From Chrysomallon squamiferum (Eukaryota > Mollusca > Gastropoda > Neomphalida > Peltospiridae): 64,000 nt of DNA. Under the pieces are notes generated by a model. It saw only the letters and a list, made by a program, of their open reading frames with translations, did not search any database and was not told where the DNA came from. The translations under genes were made by a program, and so were the position numbers. The stretch is from the NCBI GenBank assembly GCA_012295275.1, contig CM022670.1, forward strand, positions 13,429,583 through 13,493,582, given 5' to 3'. This document shows positions 34,497 through 46,061 of this stretch, in pieces. The first letter of the stretch is position 1; each line of letters begins with the position of its first letter.

Positions 34497-36831
34497 AAAA
34501 TATATTATCATTTCTTGTGTACGTACATATGTATGTATGTATGTATATATATATATATGCATTTTGAAAGTGTATATTGCGTACGTTTGTCTATACATAA
34601 GCGCAAGTGTAAATTGTTAAATATTTCTCACATAAAAGGTCATTAAAATATAATAAAATCCTCAAAATGTGATTGTTACAATAGCTGGATGTTACTTAAT
34701 AATGAACGTTGGTCTTGTATTTTACTGTTACGTAAGCATATAATCTGAGAACAAAATACAATACATATATTATAAGATATACAATGAAACATTTTACATA
34801 ATGCTCATGGGTTAAATACACACTTCAGAGCAGCTAAGCCTTCTAATGTCCAGAAGCGATTATGGAGTTGTACACATAATTTATAAAGATTATTATTATT
34901 TTTTTAAAATAATGTTTACTATTTACTACCACTGTTGCTGCTGCTGCTGCTACTACTACTACTACTACTACTATCACCGCTGCTGCTGCTACTACAACTA
35001 CCATCACCACAGCCACCAACATGCCATTACTGCAACTACAGTAACGAGCACCAAATACTACTGTTACAAATAATACTACTACTTCTTCAATTATTACTGC
35101 TACTGCTACTATTACTACTATTACTACTACTACTACTATTACTTTATCTGTTAAAAACAAATGAAGTCTAAACTTGTCTAGGTGGCTAAACGAAAGGATA
35201 TGTTATTATTTTCGTTTTTTACTACACATTCACTCACTGTTCTGTAGGATTTGCAGATGTATTTGATAAATAAATACGTTTCAAAAATCTAGAATCGCCC
35301 TATATTGTTGTTGTCGTTACTATTACTGCTACTACTATTATTACACTGTTGTTGTTGTAGTTATTTTTTGTTTATTATATACAACTAGTACAATTATTAC
35401 TACTAGCAGCTACCACTATTACTAGTTCGATAATTAATTAATATTTAATCATTTAATTTATTATTTTTGTTATTATTATATATCACAGTAATCAGACTAA
35501 CATACATTAACAACTACAGTAGTAATGATAATAACAATAATCATAATAATAATTAGAAGAAGAAGAAATACAGTGACAAAGCTAATTCATACGTTTGTAA
35601 TACAATATAGTTATAATAAAACAAACGTTACAATCACACAGATCTTTACTTAGTACTTTCACTGACAGATAACCGGGTCCAGTCTTAAAGATGCCTAAAA
35701 CTTTACAACAACCAATTTATCTAGTGTTACAGTAATGTGTCTATAAGGCAGTACAAAAACAATAAATGAAGAAATGAAACAGTAAAGATTCCAAGTCGCT
35801 GCTAATTAGTAAAAGCAGCCATGAATATGGTGATAATGTTTTTCTTTTCATCCTGTTATTGTAAAAAAACATTTTTTTTTTTTTTTTAAATCCTTGTAGT
35901 GACTGCTAATATTAAAATATGTTCGACAAATATTCTTTTATAGATCCGCATGGACGAAGACTTTCCAGAAACTCCCCCAATATTACGCTGTCTCACGCCA
36001 GTCTATCACCCCAACATCGACCCCACCAATCTGTCCACACATTACTCGAACATCTGCCTGGATATGTTTGAAACCGACACGTGGGAAAAAAACTATGGCT
36101 TGGACGGAACAATTCAGGGAATCCTGTTTCTCTTCTATCATCCAAACCTGGACGACCCCGTGTCGCCGTTTTTCGACGCGCTTGAGACGGAAGAAACGTT
36201 TAAAGATAATGTGAAAAGATCGCTGAGAGGGGACGAAATCAAAGGATTTCTGTATCCGAAGAATTTATACGGCGAAGATGAAAATACGCTTGAGAAAGAT
36301 GACGGAAAGATAAAACTTATCGTGGATTTGGTTCAATCTAAGGACGATAATTCTGTTGTAAAATCGGCGAATGATGAAAGAGATGCTAATGATGAACATG
36401 AAGAGTCAACTGCGAGTACTACTGAAGCCAGCTGTGCAATACCTGATGATGCAGTGAAAGTAGACCTTGTGTCAAATGCGATTGAAGATAACATGATATT
36501 ACAGATGAATGACAGGACATCATCAGAGGTTAAGGACGTTGCATTGCAACAGTTCATTGAAGATGTAAGAACAACAGAAGAATCTGTCTCAGATGATCAA
36601 GAAATGCATAACTTTGACAAAAACATTAGTACCAGAAGTATTTTTTCAGAAAACAGTAACATATTAAATGTAAGAATACGTCCTGCGAATGTCCACTCAG
36701 TTCGATGGAACAGATATTGCATCCGCTTATACACATTTGATCGACTTTCGCCAGAAATTGATATTTTGCTGTTTGTATGTTCTAACATATTCTCAAAACA
36801 CTTCAGGCGTTTCCGTTCCAGCTGCAGTTGA
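34160..36831 (+). CDS. NEDD8-type (UBE2M/UBE2F-like) E2 with long acidic C-terminal tail, two exons
   Basis: Exons 34160-34330 and 35944-36831 join in phase 0 to a 352-residue protein. A UBC domain covers about residues 1-165: INVEVFPNDGIYKGGKFEFE, DFPETPPILRCLTPVYHPN (HPN at 79-81), catalytic Cys95 in SNICLDM, then DDPVSPFFDA and DNVKRSLRGDEIKGFLYP. YKGGKFEFE, YHPNID and the -V-K-R-S-L-R-G- helix resemble the NEDD8 conjugating enzymes UBE2M and UBE2F more than ordinary ubiquitin E2s. Between HPN and the Cys there are 13 residues where UBE2M has 7, so the active-site approach carries an insertion. The remaining ~190 residues are mostly acidic, low-complexity and unlike any domain I know, ending with basic and aromatic residues. 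NEDD8 would activate cullin ligases; ubiquitin is an alternative modifier. The intron holds an 86-base CT microsatellite. Confidence 0.85.
34407..34492. repeat. (TC)43 microsatellite in the E2 intron
   Basis: Uninterrupted TC dinucleotides over 86 bases, 76 bp after the 5' splice site of the intron 34331-35943. Confidence 0.97.
34925..35145. repeat. (CTG/CTA/ACT)n trinucleotide-rich block in the E2 intron
   Basis: Imperfect CTG, CTA, ACT and ACC triplets repeated over about 220 bases. The long Leu, Tyr or Val/Ala frames they create on both strands are artefacts. Confidence 0.85.
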
Positions 36832-36930
36832 AAGAACTCTATAACGCTTGAATTACATTGGAACTTGGCGAGTTATGTCCCTTTTGGGGATGTGCTCTCA
36901 AATCTTACTACTTGTTTGTTAGTTATTTGG

Positions 36931-36990
<60 letters not shown>

Positions 36991-37207
36991 GAATGACTAT
37001 CTGGTCCTCAGGGAAGTAGTGTGCAAACTGATATATTTAATATAATAAATTATATAAAACTAATTCTTATTTCTTGATTTTATTATTATTTTTGTTTTAC
37101 ACATGGTATTGTATGTAATATATTTCTGGAAAAGACAATTCATTTTTATACATGTATTAAATATTACTGTTTGAGTGAAAATCCAGACTGGGTGCGCGTG
37201 TATTTGC

Positions 37208-37249
<42 letters not shown>

Positions 37250-38357
37250 TTGCGCTTTCGTGTTTGTTAACTGTGCCTATTTATTATGTATGTATTTCGT
37301 CGTTTGGCTCTGCACATCTTTTAATTAATCAAGCATTCATTTGTCATTCACCTGCTCTTCGTTTTTTCTAACCGGCACGACTCTATTATAAATATATAAG
37401 ACCAACAAATAAATACAGAAAATAAAAAATACGACATCGCTGTTAAGTTGCACTAATGAATGAATGAATGAATGAATTGATTAATTAATTAATAGCATAT
37501 GAAAAAGAAATTGATTTAACACACATCTTCCCCACCAGTTTCATTCCTTCACGCCCCTCGGCTTATTATACACGTTTTCCCCATTTTCCCTCCCCAACAA
37601 CACCCTTATTCACATTCAGCTCTTTTCAGACTGATATCTTTATTTACCTATCATCTGTGTCCACAACATGTCAAGATATCCACTTATTAAAAGATAACTT
37701 CAAGAAAACAGAAAACATTCTTGATGGGTTTAACTGAACAAGAACCGTTATTTACCATACACTCGTGTGCGTAGGTTTCACCTGTACACTGTGGTGTTCA
37801 TTCTTCCAGAAATGTTCATTTACGAGTATGCAAACTGTACATTGCAAAAAATCACTAACGTTACCAAATCCTTTTATATACATGCAGGCATTGATAATAT
37901 TCATTAGCATACCCACATATAATGTACACATAAGACATACAAACACGAGACCTACATATAGTCTGATAGCACTTTTTAAAAGCAAAACAAAGTGTCATGC
38001 TGTAGAATATGACCTAATAACCTAAATACATATGAAGTCTTTCTTACAAGATATAAAAACAGACGATAGGCTGTTTCACCGGTTCGGAAAATTTTATGTT
38101 CATTCATTGTTGATGGTTTTTTGTGTGTTTTTTTGTTAGCTGAATGAAAGTGAACACTAACTTAAGTTAAAAAGTATAACACTGAGAAACCTCTAACAGA
38201 GTAGACGTATCTGATCAAGATTAATAACTGGCAAATATAAAGTGCTGAAAAATTAATTTTTGATTCTTGGAGATCATATATTTAAAAAAAAAAGGATTAT
38301 TGATAATCTTTGCTTAAGTCTGAAATTTGTCTTATTTGTAAAGAAGTTGTGGAAAAA
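36832..38357. other. intergenic between the E2 and SLC5 genes
   Basis: (ATT)n at 36933-36990, (GT)n at 37209-37247, a GAAT tract near 37458-37476 followed by TTAATTAATTAATTAA, then ordinary AT-rich DNA. The last few hundred bases presumably contain the SLC5 promoter; no TATA box or initiator is convincing. Confidence 0.4.
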
Positions 38358-39666
38358 ATGGTGGAAACTTTAGAATCAGGAGATTATGTTATGATAGCTC
38401 TTTACTTCGTTTTGGTGTTAGCAGTGGGATTATGGGTAAGTGTAAACAAATTTAGATTTTAAACATTTCTTAACAGATCGATAAGTAATAAAAATGGAGA
38501 AAAGTTTGCTATATTTCTAGTTCTGCTATTTACTTGCAAAGGATTTCTGAATTTTATATCACTATTACACAAAACATTTATGTTTACTACCTAATTTATA
38601 TTAAAATACAACTACGATATTGATCAAAAGATTCATTAATTAAATAGTTCCTACTATTTTTCCTACCAATATCATTACAGCTAAACCTATGGTTGTGTAA
38701 CATGTCCAGTGAACAGAGACCATCGAAATTAAAATTTTGTAGAACATGAATACTAACAAACTAAGACACTAACCTAGTCAAGAACGGACAGTCTTCGATA
38801 CTGAACTGGATATCGTAAACATATGTTTACACATTAACATTTCTCCCAGTGCAATCATAGGTTGCAATTTTTAAAATTGTATTTCGTTTTTTTCTAAAAT
38901 CGAAATTACAAATAGGCATAAACATCTTTATTTTCATTTTCAGTCGACATTTCGACCAAATCGAGATAGCGCTACAGGTTACTTTCTGGCAGGAAAAAAC
39001 ATGCACTGGATCCCCGTATGTATTTAACCATTACATTTTTCTTCTTCTTCCAAATAACAAAATATCTGCGAGTAATAATACTAAATCAACATTATAATAT
39101 TTACTACAGAAAAGATAGTAGGTCAAGGATTAACTGTTTTAAAAAAAAAAAGAAAAAAAAAGAGAGATAACAGGGTTAACCGTGTTAGGAAAGGTTTTCT
39201 CTTCATGTTATTGATCACGTTCTGATGATATTTTATCGTTGTTAAATGAAATAATACGTACTTGGACTTCAAACAACTCTCTCTCTCTCTCAACCTGTAT
39301 CTGCACTTTAATCTGTTCTAGGTAGGCGCTTCTATTTTTGCCAGCAACGTCGGAGCGCCTATGTTCATTGGATTGGCCGGCCAGGCAGCTGCTTCCGGTT
39401 TTGCTGTCGCGGTTTACGAGTGGCATGTACGTCTTTTGTACTCTTTATACATAAACATATGTGCAACGACATACTAAATCCACATAATACATGCATCTAT
39501 GAAAATTCATAAATAATTATAATTATATTAAAAACAGAACAAAATTTAATATTTTAACAGAACGAATAAATAAATGATTTGTTTTTAAACTGAATATTAG
39601 GAAACATCACTGTAATGATTACAATAATAATAATAGCTGCTGTAAGTACTACCTTAACTCTACTGA

Positions 39667-39700
<34 letters not shown>

Positions 39701-40076
39701 CTTTTATTTCAGGCTGTTTATCTATTAATTGCGTTAGGATGGATTTTTGTACCAGTATACGTTGCATCCGGGGTAAAATACGATATTTATTTGATCTATT
39801 TTACACATTATATTAGCAAACAGTTATTTGGATAAATAATAACTAAAGTTGTTATTCTAGTTATATAACGTAAATACATTATTCCTACATTGTGATGTAA
39901 TTGTTTTGTTTTTATCCGTAGATGTCATTAATTTTATTTTGGTAACGTAATAATTTAATTCATGTTTGTTGTAAATTATGTCATTGAGTTACAAATTGCA
40001 ATATATTTCAGTTTTATGCAATATACCTTCATCTTTATCACCATCACCAGCGTCATCACTATCGCGACAACTACAA

Positions 40077-40120
<44 letters not shown>

Positions 40121-40530
40121 TACTACAACAACAATAAGAACAATAACAGGGCTATGGTGATTATTAAGAGAAAAAATGATGTTGATGACAACAGACAATG
40201 ATAGTAATGAGTATGTTCATATACCTAGATTGTTATACGTTTCTTTCTTCTTTTTTCTTCTATTCTTCTTCTTCTTCTTCTTCTTCTTCTTCTTCTTCTT
40301 CTTCTTCTTCTTCTTCTTCTTGTTCTTCTACTATTTTTTCACAGGCGATGACTATGCCAGAATATTTAAAGAAAAGATTTGGTGGCAAAAGATTACGAGT
40401 TTATTTGTCATGTTTGGCTCTTCTCAAATATATGTTAACCAATGTATCTGTGAGTACTCTGTTAGCACCATAATATATTATAATAATTATTACTTATTTT
40501 ACTCCTTCCAATATATATATAGTCGTCAAT

Positions 40531-40563
<33 letters not shown>

Positions 40564-43500
40564 CATACATACATACATACATTCATACACACATACACAC
40601 ATACATACATATATACACACACACATTTAATTGAATCTATGTTTAATCATCTACACGCTTTATTAATTGCCAATATATTTATTAAATTTTTATTTTTTTA
40701 TTATTTTATTACCCTTGCATTGTTTCGTAAATTTTTTATTTCGAAGAAGAGTAAGACATAAATAATGTTCTGTACTCATTTTAAAAATAAATAAATACCC
40801 CTCCCTCCAAATAAATCGAGTTCAAGTAAACCCAGTAACTGTTTTCAAATTCCAAACTGTAATTCGTATAACAAAACTAGACGTTTTTCTATGTCACCCA
40901 GGGTTACTAGTAAAGACAACTCTAGATCTCTTTCACATTATTATTTCCAAAACACCGTCAGAAAATCATGTTTTTCCTTATTTATATATTTATTTATTTT
41001 GTTTATTAATTTTTGAATTTAATTTAATTTAATTTAATTTAATTTTTTTATTTTATTTTATTTTATTTTATTTTATTTTACTTTACACTTATTTTTCTTT
41101 TCTTTTTATTTTTATTTAAATGCCAGGGTGAGATTTTCTCTGGTGCCATCTTTTTACAACAGATTCTGGGCTGGAACCTCTATCTGTGTGTTGTTGTCAT
41201 TCTCGCGATTACAGCTCTGTACACAGTGGCAGGTAGGAACGGGATAGTATTATGGATACAGCTTTATTCATTCATTCATTCCTTTGAAACTAAATAGTTA
41301 GACAAATAAGTGAGTGACATTCACGGTGACATTCACGGTGACATTCACGGTTAGAAAAACAAATATACAGAGAGAGAATATACAAATGTCAGAGAGAGAA
41401 GTAAATATATAAAAATTTAGAGAGACATATGGAAGGAGGGTATAATAATCAAAAATTACATCAGAGATATTCATCGGTGCACACTAAGGGAGATTGCCAA
41501 TAAATTATCTCATATAATACCATATAATTATTATAAGAAATCTCAGTTTTATGTATATATAATAAGTATTATATTTAAAATATATTTTAGGCGGTTTGGC
41601 AGCTGTCATTTACACAGACACTCTTCAAACAGCAATCCTGCTGATTGGATCCTTCATTTTAATGATCATAAGTAAGTTCAGATTACTACACACGTATAGA
41701 TTACTATACCTTAGTGGAACTTGTGCCAGTAACTGGAGCTTTCTTCCTCAAAGCAGTCGGTAAGGAATATTAAATGTACTGTAGTGGGGAAGCTACTGTA
41801 GAAGCTACTGAAAAAAGAAAAAAAAAAAAGAGGAAAGATCCCTTTGTATGTAACAGCTGTTCGTTATTTGACTTCTAGATTTCCAGTTTATTAACTTTAG
41901 TACGTTTATGTTTTATTAAACAGAATATATGTGTATTTATCAGATTGCTAACACAACATTGCACACGTGCGTTTAGACACATTTCATGATGTATTATTAT
42001 ACATTTGCATGTAAAATGTTAATCATAAATGATTCATGATGCTACTGTAGTACACTAATTAGAACGTTGATTCAGAACATCAAGGTTTAAGTGTTTATTA
42101 TAATCGCTGCCAGTTAATAATGGTTCATATCAAAATATTATGCGATGTTGTTTAGCACTTGTATAGATTAGAAAGTCCCAAGCTTAAATAATCACGATTA
42201 CTTTAAATTAAAAAATATTTCACTGAAACACTATTAAAGGACTGTTTAACCTGTTTAAGGACTTACAAAGAAGATAATCTGTGACAGCAATACGATGAAC
42301 TTCCCGTTTTCGGTTAGTAGCAAAGAATCTGTTTATATCTTCATACCCATAGATAGTTTAAAAACCAATTGGATAATAAGATCCGGACTGGTTTAATCGT
42401 GCAACCCATAATGTTTACAATGCAGAGCTGTAGGACGCTAGACTCAAAGAAGGCATTTTTGTTACCTTCAGTCATTAACATCTGTTTAGTATTACCTTTC
42501 AGCAGAACATATTAAAAGAAAAAAAGAGTTAAATTTCTCTAATAATTTTGTTGATATTGAGCTATAACTATGAGATAATTCGGTGTCGGAAAAGATTTCT
42601 GCTGTGTCTGCTAGAATCTAAAGTACTCATAAACGTGTGTGAGAGTCATGGAATGTTAAATGAAATAACAGACTTTACTGAAGGCATTTCGTCTTGTTTT
42701 ATAATAATACATTTTGTGATACCCAAATAGGCAAGCAGGCACAGAAATACATTTTTACAGCATACATACTATATGTGTAATTACGTACGTACATACATAT
42801 ATATATACTGACGTACATATGTATGTAGGTACGTATTTATGTATGTGTGTGTATGTAAGTATGTATATATTTTATTATTTATAATCATGAGTACAATTAC
42901 TATCGATTTCTTTTGCAAGGTTTTGTCGATGTGGGCGGCTGGGAACAAATGATGAGAAAGTATTCAGTATCAGCTGCAAACTACACCCTGGCTAACCCAC
43001 AAAACTACACGTGCGGTTTGCCCAGAGATGACTACATGCATATCTTCAGAGATCCAATCAGCGGTGATATTCCATGGCCAGGAGCAGTATTCGGGGCGAC
43101 AACTCTTGGAATTTTAGTTTGGTGTGCAGATCAGGTATGACTGACTACAACGGTATTATACTCAAAAGTATTATCATCAAAGCACATCAGTCGTAATGGA
43201 AGCTGCATCATACTTCGATATCACTTCAAAATCATCACATTATAACCATCATTTATTTGTTTGTTTGTTTATTGTTGTTGTTTAGATTATGGTACAGCGC
43301 TGTCTGGCTGCTAAAAATATAAGTCATGCGAAAAGTGGAGCTGCTCTCGCCGCTTTTCTAAAAATTCTTCCTTTCTTTCTGTTCATGATTCCCGGGATGA
43401 TCAGTCGAGTTCTTTTTCCCGGTTAGTATCATCTGTTGCATTACGCTAATGATCAGCTCTTAATCACCGCAATATGCATATTATCTATCGTTTTCTTAAA

Positions 43501-45790
43501 ACCGTCTGTTTCTGTCTCTCTGTCTCTCTCTTTCTCACTCAGTCTCTCTTTTTCTTCTCTTTCTTCCTCAATATCACGTTGTATCTCACAAAATATCTGT
43601 CTTTCTGTCTGTCTGTCTGTCTCTCCCTTTCTTTTTCTGTCACCCTCAATCATAACCGCACATTTGCAGTATATTTGTTTTGTTACATTTTCGAAAATAC
43701 TACTAATTTCCTGCATAAAATGTTATTACTTTAATTTTCTTTTCTTTTTAAACTCTGGAAGATGATATCGCATGCGCTGATCCAGACATTTGCGAGGCGG
43801 TGTGTGGTAACAGGGCTGGATGTACTAACGTAGCTTACCCACTACTGGTATTGAGGAAAATGCCTGCTGGTAAAATTTTAGCATTTTTCTGGAGCGTTTT
43901 ATAATACGTACCCATTAGGTTCCAAACAGCAAGTTCAAATACACGTTTATAATTACAAAAAAGACCATTGAGTACTATTGCCTGTACAATTATCATAACC
44001 AGATTAAACTGCTTCTCATTGTTGTAATTCGTTTCATTATTCCTATTAATCCTGATCATCTCTGTATACAGGTATTATTTTCAAATATTTATTTATAACT
44101 TACAGGATTAAAAGGATTGATGTTGGCAGCCCTCCTTGCTGCCTTGATGAGCACTTTGACCTCAATTTTCAACAGCGCAAGCAGTATGTTCACGATGGAT
44201 CTATGGCGGCGCTTCCGGCGACACGCTAAACAGTCAGAACTGATGCTTGTTGGACGAGTTTGTGTCTTGGTTCTGATTGGGATCAGTATTTTGTGGATTC
44301 CAATTCTCCAACAAGCTCAGAGTGGTCAGCTGTGGAGCTACGTCCAAGCCGTGGCTTCGTACACGTCGCCGCCGTGGTGCTGGGTGTTTCTTTTGGCTCT
44401 GTTCTGGAAGAGGACTACCGAAGCGGTGAGTGTTCGGCTATTAGCAACTGCGTAGCGGGATTTAGTTAGTGGTGACAGGATCTGACCTCCTAATGCGTTT
44501 GGCTACTTACTGTAGTAGTTAGTATTCAAAGTTAATTTATGAAACACTCAAAGAAGGTACTTAACTAACAATGATCTGAGACAGAGGTTTTTTTTTTTTT
44601 TTTTTTTTATGTCATATCGTTATTATAAAATAAAACATGTTAATCCATTCATTTTCTTTAAGTCCGTTAAGTCAAAAGAAAAAAATTAAATGAAATTTTT
44701 AAAAAGTATTTTATCTGTAAGAAGAAGAACAACAATAACAACAGCAACAGCAACAGTAACAACAATAATATATGTGTATGCAAAAGAAAGCTGTTTTTTC
44801 TTTACAACAGGGGGCGTTCTGGGGACTGATGATAAGTCTGGTCGTAGGTTTGTCATGGATGGTTATGGACATGGCTTTCCCAGCACCACCTTGCGGCAGC
44901 AATGAACCAGACACTCGCCCAGTCATACTGGCAAAAGTTCACTTTCTGCACTTCGCTCTGATTCTGTCGGCAGTCACCATCATCTCAACTGTCGTCATTT
45001 CTCTCATGACGACTCCACAGCCGCCAGAGAAAGTAAGAAACATGTCGAAACTTCTAACTGATCCAATATGTAAGCCTAGGGACATGACAGATTCATTTTA
45101 AAAGTTAGTTATAAGGATAGTTTTAGATGCAGTAGAATAATCCATCATAATATATGTATTGATAATTATCTCATTATTTTGGATTGCACTAATAGCCCTA
45201 TATAGCTTAATAGTAATGTGGAGAAAATAGACGAACAGGGTCAGGACTGTCATATTTATTTAACAAATTATTAAATGTAAATTGAACATTGTGAAACAGG
45301 CAGATTTATTATCTGTTTGTAAATCTAAAGTCTTTAATATAGCACAGCATTATGGAAGATTTTTATCTTGTTATATTAACTGTTTACTTGTATACTATAT
45401 CTGTTAATTTTTGCCCACTGTTTAAATTATCAGTCACCTGCAAAATTATCTAAGATCCCACTTCAGAATTCTAGGAATCCTGGATCACCCTGATTGATGT
45501 ATGAAAACATTAAATTTCAGCTTAATCGGGTAACATGGTGGACACGGAAAAGTGAAAATGATCTCTTAGAGTCTGATTCTGAAGACGATTTCGCTGTAGG
45601 AGACGATGAAGATGATGAGGATGATAAAAATATCGTTAAACGTAAGTAATTTTTTTTTCGTCGGTTTATGAGAACATACTATTTTATAACGAAGTAGAAT
45701 TTATTTCAGTGGTATTTCAGTAAATAATAATAATAACAGCAGCAACAACAATTCAACAACAACAATAATAATAATAATTATTATTATTAC

Positions 45791-45830
<40 letters not shown>

Positions 45831-46061
45831 TTTATTATTTTTATTATTAAAGATAAAAAGCCTAGTCCAGGAAAAAGACTTTACAATTGGTTGTGTGGAA
45901 TAGATGACAAGCCGAAGCCTAAAATAACTCCGGAAGAGAAAGAACTTATCAAACGGAAGATGACGTCATTGGCAGAAGATCCCAAACTGAGACGATATGC
46001 CAATGTATTTGCCATGACGGCTGTCGTTGTGGTTACGTTCCTTTTGGGATTTTTCCACTGA
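38358..46061 (+). CDS. SLC5 sodium/solute symporter, SMIT/SGLT-like, fourteen exons
   Basis: Exons 38358-38435, 38944-39015, 39322-39426, 39713-39772, 40345-40449, 41127-41232, 41591-41671, 42920-43134, 43286-43421, 43762-43869, 44106-44425, 44811-45032, 45521-45641 and 45853-46061 join with GT-AG borders to 645 residues. Family signatures in order: [128 protein letters not shown] and QSGQL. Extracellular cysteine phrases ([15 protein letters not shown]) resemble sodium/myo-inositol cotransporters SLC5A3/SLC5A11 most. It should import inositol or a sugar with Na+ across the plasma membrane. In human SGLT1 numbering N78, E102, W291, K321 and Q457 are kept, but H83 is Met and Y290 is Val. A cytoplasmic acidic loop (exon 13) precedes the last span. 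Confidence 0.95.
40078..40119. repeat. (ATT)n microsatellite in SLC5 intron 4
   Basis: About 14 ATT units followed by ACT/ACA triplets, within the intron upstream of the exon at 40345. Confidence 0.9.
40257..40323 (+). repeat. (TTC)22 tract feeding the exon 5 splice acceptor
   Basis: About 22 TTC units end roughly 20 bases before the CACAG acceptor of SLC5 exon 5 (40345). The tract therefore sits where the polypyrimidine tract and branch point should be. Confidence 0.95.
40528..40625. repeat. (CATA)n / (TACA)n tract in SLC5 intron 5
   Basis: Imperfect ATACAT, CATA and CACA units repeated over about 95 bases. Confidence 0.9.
41017..41085. repeat. (ATTTA)n / (TTTTA)n pentanucleotide tract
   Basis: Repeats of TTTAA then TTTTA over about 65 bases in the intron upstream of the exon at 41127. 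Confidence 0.85.
41314..41349. repeat. 12-bp unit GTGACATTCACG, three perfect copies
   Basis: Three head-to-tail copies of GTGACATTCACG in SLC5 intron 6. The core of the unit, GTGA..TCAC, is itself a short inverted repeat. Confidence 0.95.

Noticed and set aside
34290-34598. Minus-strand open frame of alternating Arg-Glu
   Set aside because: It is the translation of the (TC)43 microsatellite in the E2 intron.
34843-35171. Overlapping Leu-, Tyr- and Val/Ala-rich open frames on both strands
   Set aside because: Produced by the trinucleotide-rich block in the E2 intron; no composition or motif of a real protein.
37171-38025. Open frames near the (GT)n tract and at 37752-38025
   Set aside because: Repeat-derived or random; no similarity recognised and no splice context.
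40176-40634. Phe/Ser-rich open frame over the TTC and CATA repeats
   Set aside because: Artefact of the (TTC)n tract; only the SLC5 exon inside it is real and it reads in a defined frame.
43436-43765. Pyrimidine-rich open frames between SLC5 exons 9 and 10
   Set aside because: They lie in an intron made of TCTC/TTCT tracts; the flanking exons join in frame without them.
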